Assembly: GCA_050746205.1 (NCBI GenBank)
Contig: JBOGKW010000032.1
Location: 1-24,994, forward strand
DNA: 24,994 nucleotides
Direction: 5' to 3'
Source of the DNA: JAKAUF01 sp050746205
Lineage (GTDB): Bacteria; Acidobacteriota; Terriglobia; Terriglobales; SCQP01
Position numbers and translations under genes: made by a program. The first letter of the stretch is position 1. Every line of letters begins with the position of its first letter. This document shows, piece after piece, positions 14,551 to 22,441 of the stretch. Below the pieces are notes generated by a model that saw only the letters and a program-made list of their open reading frames with translations, made no database searches and had not been told where the DNA came from.

Positions 14551-15693
14551 TCAGGCCTGGGACCATTTGGCCTCGGCGCCCTTGGGTTCGATCCAGTCCT
14601 TGTCGCCGGCGAGCAACTCACTGACCGCCTTGCGGTCGGCGGGCTGGGGCAGCATCGCCGCTAGATGGCGCTCGTACTCCGCTGGCTCCAGCGGCTCGCC
14701 GGTCACGCTAAAGCGCTGACCGGCGAACTGGCCGATGCGGCGGTTGAATTTGGCATCGGGAGTGTAGAACGGGGTCTGGCCTTCCGGGAGCAGGCGATTA
14801 AGGGATTGGATCAGGCCGTTGACTTCCTGAGAGTAAAGATTGCGGGCGGCGTCGTTCAGCGAGTCCAGGTCGGCAGACTGGGCATTGGTGTGCTCGTCAT
14901 AGCGGCCCTTCAAGCCCCAGAGATAGGCCCAATGAGCGGACGAAGAGAAGTCGGTGCCGAACAGGTCAAAGGCGGTGGGAATCCATTTATTGAAGTATTT
15001 CTGGATGTAGACCAGCGGGACGCGGCCGCGCTTGACGATGCGGCGCAAGCCGTCGTTGCCCGTGCCCAGATGGAAGGACTCCTCCTTGAGCATCGGCACC
15101 ATGCTTTGCGCTAAGGGAGCGAAGGCGGAGTGGCTCAGCATCTGCAGTTGGAACTTGCCGTCGCGGTCAATGAACTGCGTGTAGGTGTAGAAGTCCAGCC
15201 AGTTTTCGACGTCCTCATTGAAGGAGCCGAGCAGGCGCTCGGAGTTGAAGGCGCGGCGCTCCAGGAGCTTTTGCGCCTCAATGCGGCCGCCGTGGCCGAA
15301 GTGCCCGAGCAGGAGGTGGCACATTTGATAGCCGTGGCGCATCTCCTCGGTCATGACGCGCGCCAGGGCCTTGCGGTCGTACTCGGTGGGCGCGCCGGCG
15401 AACAAATTGCGCTGCTGCTCCACCGAGGCGAATTCGGTGTCGCCCTGGTAAACGATGAGATTGAGCAGGGCATCCTGGGCGCGCTGGTCGGGGATTTGCC
15501 GGACGCGCTGCCAGCGATTCTGGCCGCGGTAGGCGCCGAACTCGATCTCGCCGCTGTGGAGCGGGCCGTATTTGGCCTCGAATTGATACTGCTGCAGCTC
15601 CGGATAATCCAGTCCGATGTCGGATTGCCAGACCCGGAACAGATCCACCCAGTCGTCGAAGGTGGCGATTTTATTGGCGCGTTTGACCAGCAT
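14551..15693 (-). CDS. Compact BoxB-like di-iron oxygenase (benzoyl-CoA 2,3-epoxidase family)
   Basis: This 380-residue protein matches BoxB over its catalytic core: LIVYQGDTEFASVEQQRNL, EEMRH, RLLGSFNEDVENWLDFYTY, FIDRDGKFQL and MLKEESFHLGTG. The BoxB di-iron ligands, as I recall them, are all represented: Glu87, Glu117, His120, an Asp in DRDGK (176 or 178), Glu205 and His208. BoxB turns benzoyl-CoA into its 2,3-epoxide with O2 and electrons from BoxA. This copy is about 90 residues shorter, with a shorter N-terminus and shorter loops after the second His. AAGGAG lies nine bases before the ATG. No BoxA or BoxC gene is in the window, so its electron donor and product fate are open; a phenylacetyl-CoA-type substrate is an alternative. 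Confidence 0.85.
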   Translation of the reverse strand: MLVKRANKIATFDDWVDLFRVWQSDIGLDYPELQQYQFEAKYGPLHSGEIEFGAYRGQNRWQRVRQIPDQRAQDALLNLIVYQGDTEFASVEQQRNLFAGAPTEYDRKALARVMTEEMRHGYQMCHLLLGHFGHGGRIEAQKLLERRAFNSERLLGSFNEDVENWLDFYTYTQFIDRDGKFQLQMLSHSAFAPLAQSMVPMLKEESFHLGTGNDGLRRIVKRGRVPLVYIQKYFNKWIPTAFDLFGTDFSSSAHWAYLWGLKGRYDEHTNAQSADLDSLNDAARNLYSQEVNGLIQSLNRLLPEGQTPFYTPDAKFNRRIGQFAGQRFSVTGEPLEPAEYERHLAAMLPQPADRKAVSELLAGDKDWIEPKGAEAKWSQA

Positions 15694-15711
15694 TGGCGGG
15701 GCTCCTTGGGG

Positions 15712-17199
15712 TCAGTTCTCCAGATTGACCCAGACGGTTTTGGTTTCTGTGTAAAGGTCCAAGGCGGGGCGGCCGAGTTCGCGGCCGAAGCCGCTTTGAC
15801 CAAAGCCCCCGAAGGGGGCGGCCGGGTCGTATTGGTTGTAGGTGTTGATCCAGATGGTGCCGGCCTTCAGGGCGCGGGCCGCGCGGTGGGCCAGGGCCAG
15901 GTCGCGGGTCCAGACGCCGGCGGCCAGGCCGTAGGAGGTGGCGTTGGCGCGGGCGATGGCGTCGTCGAAAGTGTCGAAGTCCAGGGTGGCCAGCACCGGC
16001 CCGAAAATCTCCTCGCGGACAATCGTCATCTCCGGCTGGGCGTGGTCGAAGACGGTGGGGGCGAGAAAGAAGCCGCCCTCGTGGCCAGGGACGGTGGCGC
16101 GCTGGCCACCAATCGCCAGTTGAGCGCCTTCTTTTTGGCCGGCGGCGATGTAGCCGAGGACGCGGTCCAACTGGCGCTGAGAAACTAGGGCGCCGAGCTT
16201 CGTCTTGGGGTGCATTGGGTCACCGGGGACGAGGCGGCGGGCGCGGTCGAGGAGCTTGGCGAGGAACTGGTCGTGAATGCGGCGGTCCACCAGCAGTCGG
16301 CTGCCGGCCGCGCAGACCTCGCCCTTGCCGTAAAAAATGGCGTTGTAGGCGCCGCGGGCGGCGGCGTCCAAGTCGGCGTCGGGAAAGATAAGGTTGGGGG
16401 ATTTGCCGCCGAGTTCGAGCGAGACACGCTTGTTGGTGGCGGCGGCCAGGCGCATGACTTCCTGGCCGACGGCCGTCGAGCCGGTGAAGGCCACCTTGTC
16501 CACGCGCGGGTGGCGGGCCAGCGCGGCGCCGGCAGTGGGGCCGAAGCCCGGCAGCACGCTCCAGACGCCAGGCGGGAAGCCGGCTTCGGCGGCCAACTCG
16601 GCCAGGCGCAGGGCGGTCAGCGGGGTCTGCTCGGCAGGCTTGTGCAGCACCACGCAACCGCAGGCCAGCGCCGGCGCCAACTTCCAGCTCGCCAGCAGCA
16701 GGGGGAAGTTCCAAGGGGTGATGGCGGCGACCACGCCGACCGGCTCGCGGCGGGTGTAGGCATGGAAGGGGCCGCTGACGGGGAGCACGGCGCCCTCGAT
16801 CTTGTCGGCCCAGCCGGCGTAATAGGCGAAGACGGCGGCGGTGGCGGGAATGTCAATTTGCCGCGACTCGAAGATAGGCTTGCCGTTGTTGCGGGTTTCC
16901 AGTTCCGCCAGCTCGTCGGCGTGGCGCTCAATGCTCTCCGCCAGGCGGTACAGCAGGCGGCCGCGCTCGCGGGCGGAGAGTTGCGGCCAGGGGCCGGAGG
17001 CCAAGGCGGCACAGGCCCCCTGCACGGCGGCGTCCACGTCGGCGGCGTCGGCCTCGGCTACTTCGGCCAAGGGCTGGCCGGTCGCGGGGTTCAGCACGGT
17101 GAAGCGGCGGCCGCTGGCGGCGGGGCGAGGCTCGCCGCCCTGCCACAGGGGCCAGGCGCGGGCGGCGGGATCGGGGCGGGGGGTGGTTTCAGCAGCCAT
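15712..17199 (-). CDS. NAD(P)-dependent aldehyde dehydrogenase
   Basis: The 495-residue protein of the aldehyde dehydrogenase superfamily oxidises an aldehyde to an acid with NAD(P). Catalytic residues are in place: Asn164 in TPWNFP, Glu262 in LELGGKSPNL and the nucleophile Cys296 in GEVCAAGSR; GSTAVGQEV is the cofactor loop. It most resembles betaine/retinal-type ALDH1 enzymes and not the BoxD semialdehyde dehydrogenase, though the BoxD role would fit the operon. I start it at ATG 17199, which has GGGGGGAG upstream; the open frame runs 90 codons farther but there it is only antiphase to the crotonase gene. The boxB-like gene follows after 18 bases. Confidence 0.92.
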   Translation of the reverse strand: MAAETTPRPDPAARAWPLWQGGEPRPAASGRRFTVLNPATGQPLAEVAEADAADVDAAVQGACAALASGPWPQLSARERGRLLYRLAESIERHADELAELETRNNGKPIFESRQIDIPATAAVFAYYAGWADKIEGAVLPVSGPFHAYTRREPVGVVAAITPWNFPLLLASWKLAPALACGCVVLHKPAEQTPLTALRLAELAAEAGFPPGVWSVLPGFGPTAGAALARHPRVDKVAFTGSTAVGQEVMRLAAATNKRVSLELGGKSPNLIFPDADLDAAARGAYNAIFYGKGEVCAAGSRLLVDRRIHDQFLAKLLDRARRLVPGDPMHPKTKLGALVSQRQLDRVLGYIAAGQKEGAQLAIGGQRATVPGHEGGFFLAPTVFDHAQPEMTIVREEIFGPVLATLDFDTFDDAIARANATSYGLAAGVWTRDLALAHRAARALKAGTIWINTYNQYDPAAPFGGFGQSGFGRELGRPALDLYTETKTVWVNLEN

Positions 17200-17263
17200 C
17201 AGCGCTCCCCCCGGGCCCGACTCGGAAGCCGGCCCGCCTGCGGCTGGCATGCGTCGGACGTCT

Positions 17264-18079
17264 TCATTTGCCTTGAAACCGCGCCTGGCGCTTCTCGGCG
17301 TAGGCGGTGAGGCCCTCATGCGCGTCTTCGCTGGTGAACAGCAACTGTTGTAGTTCGCGCTCCAGACCCAGCGCCTCGGCCAGCGGCACCTCGGCGCCGG
17401 TTTGCACCGCGCGCTTGATGCGGCCGACGGCGCGGGAGGCCTTGTGGGGCGGGCAGAACTGGCGGGCATAGTCCAGCACCTGGGGCAGAAACTCCTCGCG
17501 GTCGTAGATGTCCTGCACCAGGCCCAATTCCTGGGCTTCGTCGAACGAGAAGGTGCGACCGGTGACCATCAGTTCCAGCGCCCGGGCCTTGCCCACGGCG
17601 CGGGCCAGGCGCTGGGTGCCGCCGGTGCCGGGCAGGACGCCGAGGGTGACTTCGGGCAGGCCGATCTTGCCGGCGTCGCGGCGCGCGATGCGCAGATCGC
17701 AGGCCAGGGCGATCTCCAGCCCGCCGCCAACGGTGTGGCCGTTCAGGGCGGCGATGACCAGCTTGGGTGTCTGCTCCAGGCGCTGCAGCGTCTCATTGGC
17801 GTGGAGGCAGAAATAGTATTTGAAGTTCGGGGTGACCGAGGCCAGCATGCGGATGTTGGCGCCGGCGGAGAAAAACTTGTCGCCCGCGCCGGTCAGCACC
17901 AGGACGTGAATGGCGTCATCGAAGCGGGCGCGCAGGATGGCCTCGTCCAGGTCGCGCATCATCTCGTGGGTGTACGTGTTGGCCGGCGGATCGGCCATGG
18001 TGAGGATGGCGATGGGGCCATCGGCGCGATACTCGATCAACTTGCGGGTGCCGGTTTCGGGCGCGGTGACAGTGGCCAT
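17264..18079 (-). CDS. Enoyl-CoA hydratase/isomerase
   Basis: The 271-residue crotonase has the classic hydratase pair: Glu122 in GGGLEIALACDLR and Glu143 in IGLPEVTLGVLPGTGGTQRL, with the oxyanion segment FFSAGANIRML. It should hydrate or isomerise an enoyl-CoA. It is much shorter than the ring-cleaving crotonase BoxC (about 550 residues), so it is not a simple BoxC replacement, but it might hydrate a ring-opened or dehydroadipyl-type intermediate. AAGGAG precedes the ATG at a good distance. It follows the regulator gene by 22 bases and precedes the aldehyde dehydrogenase by 64 bases. Confidence 0.92.
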   Translation of the reverse strand: MATVTAPETGTRKLIEYRADGPIAILTMADPPANTYTHEMMRDLDEAILRARFDDAIHVLVLTGAGDKFFSAGANIRMLASVTPNFKYYFCLHANETLQRLEQTPKLVIAALNGHTVGGGLEIALACDLRIARRDAGKIGLPEVTLGVLPGTGGTQRLARAVGKARALELMVTGRTFSFDEAQELGLVQDIYDREEFLPQVLDYARQFCPPHKASRAVGRIKRAVQTGAEVPLAEALGLERELQQLLFTSEDAHEGLTAYAEKRQARFQGK

Positions 18080-18101
18080 GCGGTCTCCTTAGGAGCTGAA
18101 G

Positions 18102-18788
18102 TTAGGAGCGAAGTTGGGCGCGGCGGCGGCGCGCCAGCGCCGCACCACGCAGGAAAACAGAGCTGATCTGTTCGGCCAGGCCTGCCGCGCCGGGATCGCG
18201 GCGGGGCTGGTGCCAGGTATAGACCCAGTTCAGGGTGCCGAATAGACTCATGACGGCGACGCGCGGGGTCAGTGGCGGCGCGAGTGGCAGGGCGGTGACG
18301 ATCTCCAGCGCCAGTTGGTAATAGTCGTGCTTGAGGGCCGCAATGGCGCGGTGGTACTCGCCGCCGAGCACCGCGTCCTCATGCGTGAGCACGGTCATCC
18401 AGGGGCGGTGCGCGAGGAAGGTCTCCAGGTGGCTAGTGATGAAGGCGCGGAGGCGGGCCTCCGGCGCCAACGCCGGCGGAGCGGCGGCGCGGGCGGCGGC
18501 AATAACCGTCTGGAAGGCGTGGCGCTGGACCAAAAACAGCAGTTCTTCCTTGCTGTGAAAGTAGTGGTAGAGGCCGGCCAGGCTGGCGCCGCTGCGGCGC
18601 GAGAGGTCGCGGATGCTGCTGGCCGCATAGCCCTGCTCGGCGAACAGTTCCGCCGCCACGTGCAGGATTTCCCCCAGGCGCCGGTCAAACGGCGTAACGT
18701 CGCCTGGGGCGGCGGCCGTGAGAGCGGCGGTGGCAAAAGCAGCGGGCATGGCAATAGGGATCGGGGCAGGCTCGGTCAGCCCCAGCAT
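18102..18788 (-). CDS. TetR-family transcriptional regulator of the aromatic operon
   Basis: The 228-residue protein has a TetR N-terminal helix-turn-helix: ILHVAAELFAEQGYAASS, IRDLSRRSGASLAGLYHYF and HSKEELLFLV. The C-terminal ligand domain (about 85-215) includes FLAHRPWMTVLTHEDAVLGG. It probably represses its own operon and is released by an aryl-CoA or other pathway intermediate; that ligand is a guess. A longer frame from TTG 18827 must be wrong because it would contain the TATAAT promoter and the operator. ATG 18788 lies just below the operator with weak GGAAG; ATG 18749 is the other choice. Eight co-directional genes follow. Confidence 0.88.
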   Translation of the reverse strand: MLGLTEPAPIPIAMPAAFATAALTAAAPGDVTPFDRRLGEILHVAAELFAEQGYAASSIRDLSRRSGASLAGLYHYFHSKEELLFLVQRHAFQTVIAAARAAAPPALAPEARLRAFITSHLETFLAHRPWMTVLTHEDAVLGGEYHRAIAALKHDYYQLALEIVTALPLAPPLTPRVAVMSLFGTLNWVYTWHQPRRDPGAAGLAEQISSVFLRGAALARRRRAQLRS

Positions 18789-18790
18789 GC

Positions 18791-18814
18791 TTCCGTGCGA
18801 ACGTTCGTTCGGAA
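18791..18814. promoter_or_regulatory. Palindromic operator for the TetR-type regulator
   Basis: This is a 24-bp dyad: a perfect CGAACGTTCG core (18798-18807) is flanked, after two unmatched bases each side, by TTCCG and CGGAA. It covers the expected transcription start just below the TATAAT box, as expected for autorepression by the adjacent TetR protein. Confidence 0.7.
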
Positions 18815-18816
18815 TC

Positions 18817-18846
18817 ATTATAGCCAACCGCCGGGGCGAAAGTCCA
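18817..18846 (-). promoter_or_regulatory. Promoter of the TetR/aromatic operon
   Basis: On the minus strand a perfect -10 TATAAT (18817-18822) is preceded by an 18-base spacer and a TGGACT -35 (18841-18846, 4 of 6 to TTGACA). Transcription should start near 18810, inside the dyad operator. Confidence 0.65.
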
Positions 18847-18847
18847 G

Positions 18848-19121
18848 GCCGCCGCCGATGGTTCTAGCCGAGGACGCGAATGCGTTGGCCGCCGGTGGCG
18901 AGATCGCCAGGCGCGCGCCGAGCAGTGCGAAGTGGCCGGCTGCCGGCCGGCGAGGAGCGACCGGGGCCAGCGCAGCGCAGCCGAGCGCCAAGCCAGGGCG
19001 AACCCGAGGTGGGAGGCCGCAGGCAGCGAGCCGGGGGTCCGCAAGGCGCAAGGGCGTCCTGGGCCGGAAAACGACGCCATGCGACGCTTACGTCCCGCCC
19101 GAACCGCAGCTATGGGGGCGG
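18848..19121. other. G+C-rich gap upstream of the aromatic operon promoter
   Basis: About 270 bases between the S9 peptidase stop and the TetR promoter carry no ORF I would accept. Two inverted repeats stand out: GGCCGGC-T-GCCGGCC (18934-18948) and GGCGTC/GACGCC arms 14 bases apart (19053-19078). Stretches such as GCAGGCAGCGAGCCGGGG are purine-rich. One or both repeats may terminate the peptidase transcript. Confidence 0.4.
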
Positions 19122-21107
19122 CTATTGGGCGCGAGCGGGAAGGTAGTGGGCGAACCAGGCCAGGGTGCGGCGGAGAATGTCACGCTGGTCGGCGGGCTTC
19201 CAGATGTAATGGCCCTCGTCCGGGTAGACCACGAGCTTCGTGGGCACGCCCAGGGTCTTCAGCGCGTGCCAATACTCGAAGGACTGGGGCGCTGGGCATT
19301 CCCCGTCTCGGGCCCCGACCAGCACCAGCGTGGGCGTGTGCACGCGGGTGATGAAGTTCATCGGCGAGCTCTTGGCATAGACGGCGGGGTCGGTATAGAC
19401 GGAGGCGCCGAAATAAGGAATCATCCACTGGTCAATGTCGTTTTCGCCGTAGTAGCTGAGCCAATCGGCCACGCCGGCGCCGGCGACGGCGGCGTGGAAA
19501 ATCCCGGTGTGGGTGAGGGCCCACATAGTCATATAGCCGCCGTAGCTCCAGCCGGTGATGCCGACGCGGCGCGGGTCCACGGGTTCGGTGGCCAGCACAT
19601 GGCGCACGCCCGCCTCAATGTCGCGGAGATCGCCGTAGCCGAAGTCCTCAACGTTGGCATGGGTAAAGGCTTCACCCTGGCCGTAGCTGCCGCGAGGATT
19701 CGGGTAGAGGACGAAGTAGCCGGCGGTGGAGAGTAGGGACGTATTAAAGAAGGGCCGGGGCCAGTTCGAGGTGTTGGCCGCCGCCGGACCACCATGCACC
19801 GCGACCACCAGGCCGTAGTGGCCAGAGGGGGAAAAGTCGCGGGGAAACAGCAGCCAGCCTTGCACTCGCTCCGCGCCATCATGCCAGATGAGGCTTTCCA
19901 GCCGGCCCCAGGCGGGATGCAGGCCGCGATTGACGTGGGTGATCTGCCGCCACTGGCCGATGGGGCCAGCCCAGATTTCGGGCGGCTGGGACATGGACTG
20001 GCGGACCGCGGCGGTGACGGCGCCATGGTCGGCGCTGGCGAAACCGAAGCCCCAGCCGCTGCCGTTGATGGATTCGGCGCCCTCCCACAAACGGCGGTAC
20101 TGGCCGGTGCTGGCGTCGAGGCGGAAGATGGCGGCTTGGCCGTCCAAGTCGGCGGCGAAGAGGATGTGGTCACCGTCCCAGGTGAACCAGGTGGGGGTGC
20201 AATGGATGCCGGGGGTGAGGTTGCGTGCAGGGCCGCCGGAGGCAGGGGCGAGGTAAATGTCGCCGCCGGTCGAGCCCTCATCGCTCATGAGGCCACTGAT
20301 AAAGGCGATTTGGCGGCCATCGGGGGAAAAGCGGGGGATGGCGATCTGCATCTTGGGGCGCAGCACGACATTTATCCGGCCCGTGGCGCGATCCACCGTG
20401 TACAGGCGGGCCACCCACCAATTGTTGTCACCGTTGCCGGTGTGGGCGATGACGGCGAAGCGGCGGCCGCCGGGGGCCCAGTCGAATTCGTAGATGTAGA
20501 GGTGGGGCGGCGTGATCAGCTTCACCGTGCCGCCATCGGCGTTGACGACGGCCAGGCGCTGCTCGAAGGGATGGCTGGCGATCACTCCCGAAGGTGGCGA
20601 CATCGGCGCCAGCGGACCTGGGGCGCGCGGGGCGTTAGGGATAAAGAGAAACGCCAGGCTATGGCCGGAGGGCGACCAGGCGGGGCTGGCCAGATCGCCG
20701 TCGAGATCGGTAAGGCGGCGGCGATGGCCACCGTCGGCCGCGACCAGGTAGATCTGTGCTTGGCCGTCGGGCCCGCTCACCAGCAAGGCCAATTGGCGGC
20801 TATCAGGAGCCCACACCGGCTGGCGGGCGCCGAAGATGCCGCTGACCCGATGCGCCGAGCCGAGCGGCTGTCCGTCCGGTCCCAGGTGCTGCAGGTATAA
20901 AGCGCCATCGGGTGCCCCTACCCAGGCCAGCTGCCGGCCATCCGGGGAAAGTGCCAGGCCGGCGAAGCCCCGGGTGCGGGCGAGGGTGCGAATGCCGGCG
21001 TCTACCGCGGGCGGGAGCGTGGGCGAGGCACTGGCCATGGCCAGGATCGGCAAGCAGGCCAGGGCGATGAGCGCCACGGCCGAGGCGGGCAGAGAAGTGC
21101 GTCGCAT
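19122..21107 (-). CDS. Secreted S9-family (prolyl oligopeptidase-type) peptidase
   Basis: The 661-residue serine peptidase has an N-terminal signal peptide (to about residue 27, cleaved near MASAS). Residues about 40-400 are WD40-like beta-propeller repeats (LALSPDGRQLAWVG, PVWAPDSRQLALL, PAWSPSGHSLAFL, PRFSPDGRQIAFI). The C-terminal alpha/beta-hydrolase domain has Ser521 in GWSYGGY, Asp601 in GARDGE and His633 in DEGHY. The fold suits dipeptidyl-peptidase IV or acylaminoacyl-peptidase activity on short peptides outside the cytoplasm. It lies 56 bases after the M50 protease gene and may be co-transcribed with it. Confidence 0.93.
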   Translation of the reverse strand: MRRTSLPASAVALIALACLPILAMASASPTLPPAVDAGIRTLARTRGFAGLALSPDGRQLAWVGAPDGALYLQHLGPDGQPLGSAHRVSGIFGARQPVWAPDSRQLALLVSGPDGQAQIYLVAADGGHRRRLTDLDGDLASPAWSPSGHSLAFLFIPNAPRAPGPLAPMSPPSGVIASHPFEQRLAVVNADGGTVKLITPPHLYIYEFDWAPGGRRFAVIAHTGNGDNNWWVARLYTVDRATGRINVVLRPKMQIAIPRFSPDGRQIAFISGLMSDEGSTGGDIYLAPASGGPARNLTPGIHCTPTWFTWDGDHILFAADLDGQAAIFRLDASTGQYRRLWEGAESINGSGWGFGFASADHGAVTAAVRQSMSQPPEIWAGPIGQWRQITHVNRGLHPAWGRLESLIWHDGAERVQGWLLFPRDFSPSGHYGLVVAVHGGPAAANTSNWPRPFFNTSLLSTAGYFVLYPNPRGSYGQGEAFTHANVEDFGYGDLRDIEAGVRHVLATEPVDPRRVGITGWSYGGYMTMWALTHTGIFHAAVAGAGVADWLSYYGENDIDQWMIPYFGASVYTDPAVYAKSSPMNFITRVHTPTLVLVGARDGECPAPQSFEYWHALKTLGVPTKLVVYPDEGHYIWKPADQRDILRRTLAWFAHYLPARAQ

Positions 21108-21163
21108 ATCCAGGGGTGCTGGAATGAGTTTACGCTTTTCGGCCTGTGGGCTCGCGCGGGCCG

Positions 21164-22285
21164 TTATTGCGCCAGGCTGCTTTGGAGGATCTGAATGATG
21201 CGGTCGCGACGAATAATACCGCGCAAGTGATCGTCGTCCCCCAGGACGGGCAATTGGCTGACGTTGTTCATGGCCATTTTTTGCAGGGCGTCCATCAGAC
21301 CCTCTTGCCAGCCGACGGTCACCACGCGCGGGCGCGGAATCATCAAATCGCGCACGCGCAATTGGTTCCAGCGCAGCCGGTCGGAGGCCTGGAGTTCAGC
21401 CGGCGTGATGACGCCGAGCAGGCGGTCGTGGTCGTCCAACACCATGCTAGGCCGAAAGTTATGATTTTCCGAAAGTTGGCTGAAGTAGTCCTCAATGCTC
21501 TCATCGGCGGGCACGGAAGAGTAGAAGGGCGTGGAGAGATCGCCGACCGCATAGCGATCCAATGCGGCCTTGGCCTCGGTTTGCCGCCAACTGCCATCGG
21601 CGGTGCGCAGAAGGAACCAGCCGATGATGGCCAGCCACAGGCCGCTCAGCTCGGCCCGCTGGAGGAAAATCTCCGCTAGACCGTAGATCATGAACAGAAC
21701 CGCCACCACCTTGCCGATCTGCGTGGCCCAGCGGGTGGCGCGCATGAAGTCGCCATGAGCGGCCCAAAAGATGGAGCGCAAAACACGGCCACCGTCGAGG
21801 GGAAAGCCGGGGATCATATTAAAGCCGGCCAGGATTATGTTGATCCAGCCTAGCCAATAGAGCACTGCTGGGACCGGGAGCTGGGCGTTGCCCATTTTGG
21901 CCAAGCCGATGCAAATGCCGCCGATGGCGAGGCTGGCCAGTGGGCCGACGATAGCAATCAGGAACTCCGAGCCAGCGTGCTCGGGCTCCTTGGTCAGCTC
22001 ACTCACGCCACCGAATATGAACAGGCGGATGGTGTGTACCGGCAGGCCATGAGCGCGGGCGACCAGGCTGTGGGCGAGTTCATGGACAACGACGCAGGCA
22101 AAGAACAGCGCCGCAGTGATGGCGGCAGCGCCCCAAACGATCAATTCGCCCCAAGCAGCGTCGTTGGCCTGGAAGTACTGGCCGAAGGTCAGCGCAATCA
22201 GGCCCAGGATGACGAACCAACTCCAGTCGTATTCGACGTCAATCCCTTGAATCCGGACCAGGCGGTGATTGCGAGCGACGGGCAC
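21164..22285 (-). CDS. Site-2-protease-type M50 metalloprotease with CBS domains
   Basis: The 373-residue membrane protein has the zinc motif HELAH (His68, Glu69, His72) in its second hydrophobic segment and the third-ligand motif NMIPGFPLDGG (Asp164), with further membrane segments near 24-38, 105-128, 140-158 and 190-225. Residues about 240-370 form a pair of CBS domains (ENHNFRPSMVLDDHDRLLGV and NNVSQLPVLGDDDHLRGI), which often sense adenine nucleotides. Such S2P homologues cut membrane-spanning substrates such as anti-sigma factors; none is encoded nearby. The start is a GTG at 22285 without a ribosome-binding site. CATAAT (22319-22324, minus strand) may be its -10 box. Confidence 0.93.
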   Translation of the reverse strand: MPVARNHRLVRIQGIDVEYDWSWFVILGLIALTFGQYFQANDAAWGELIVWGAAAITAALFFACVVVHELAHSLVARAHGLPVHTIRLFIFGGVSELTKEPEHAGSEFLIAIVGPLASLAIGGICIGLAKMGNAQLPVPAVLYWLGWINIILAGFNMIPGFPLDGGRVLRSIFWAAHGDFMRATRWATQIGKVVAVLFMIYGLAEIFLQRAELSGLWLAIIGWFLLRTADGSWRQTEAKAALDRYAVGDLSTPFYSSVPADESIEDYFSQLSENHNFRPSMVLDDHDRLLGVITPAELQASDRLRWNQLRVRDLMIPRPRVVTVGWQEGLMDALQKMAMNNVSQLPVLGDDDHLRGIIRRDRIIQILQSSLAQ

Positions 22286-22441
22286 GGATCAGGACGAGTA
22301 CGACGGCCTTTTTCTTAGATTATGCCACGGCGAGCGGGGTTTCGCGGTCCGGGGGCGGCCCCCGTCGAGGTGGGGGAATCGGCGCTGAGCCGAGAATGGA
22401 AGGCTGAGCCGCTCGTCGTCGGCGGCATACTAGTCAAGAAG

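Noticed and set aside
15712..17199. Firm naming of the aldehyde dehydrogenase as boxD
   Set aside because: Sequence motifs resemble ALDH1/betaine-type enzymes; only the operon context suggests a semialdehyde dehydrogenase role.
16210..17310. 366-codon plus-strand open frame
   Set aside because: It is the antisense shadow of the aldehyde dehydrogenase gene.
17200..17469. N-terminal 90-codon extension of the aldehyde dehydrogenase
   Set aside because: It overlaps the crotonase coding end and reads as Pro/Ser/Arg-rich shadow sequence; ATG 17199 has a strong ribosome-binding site and begins the family-like region.
18315..19736. 473-codon plus-strand open frame over the TetR gene, its promoter and the S9 peptidase
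   Set aside because: It is antisense to two well-supported genes and has no recognisable domain.
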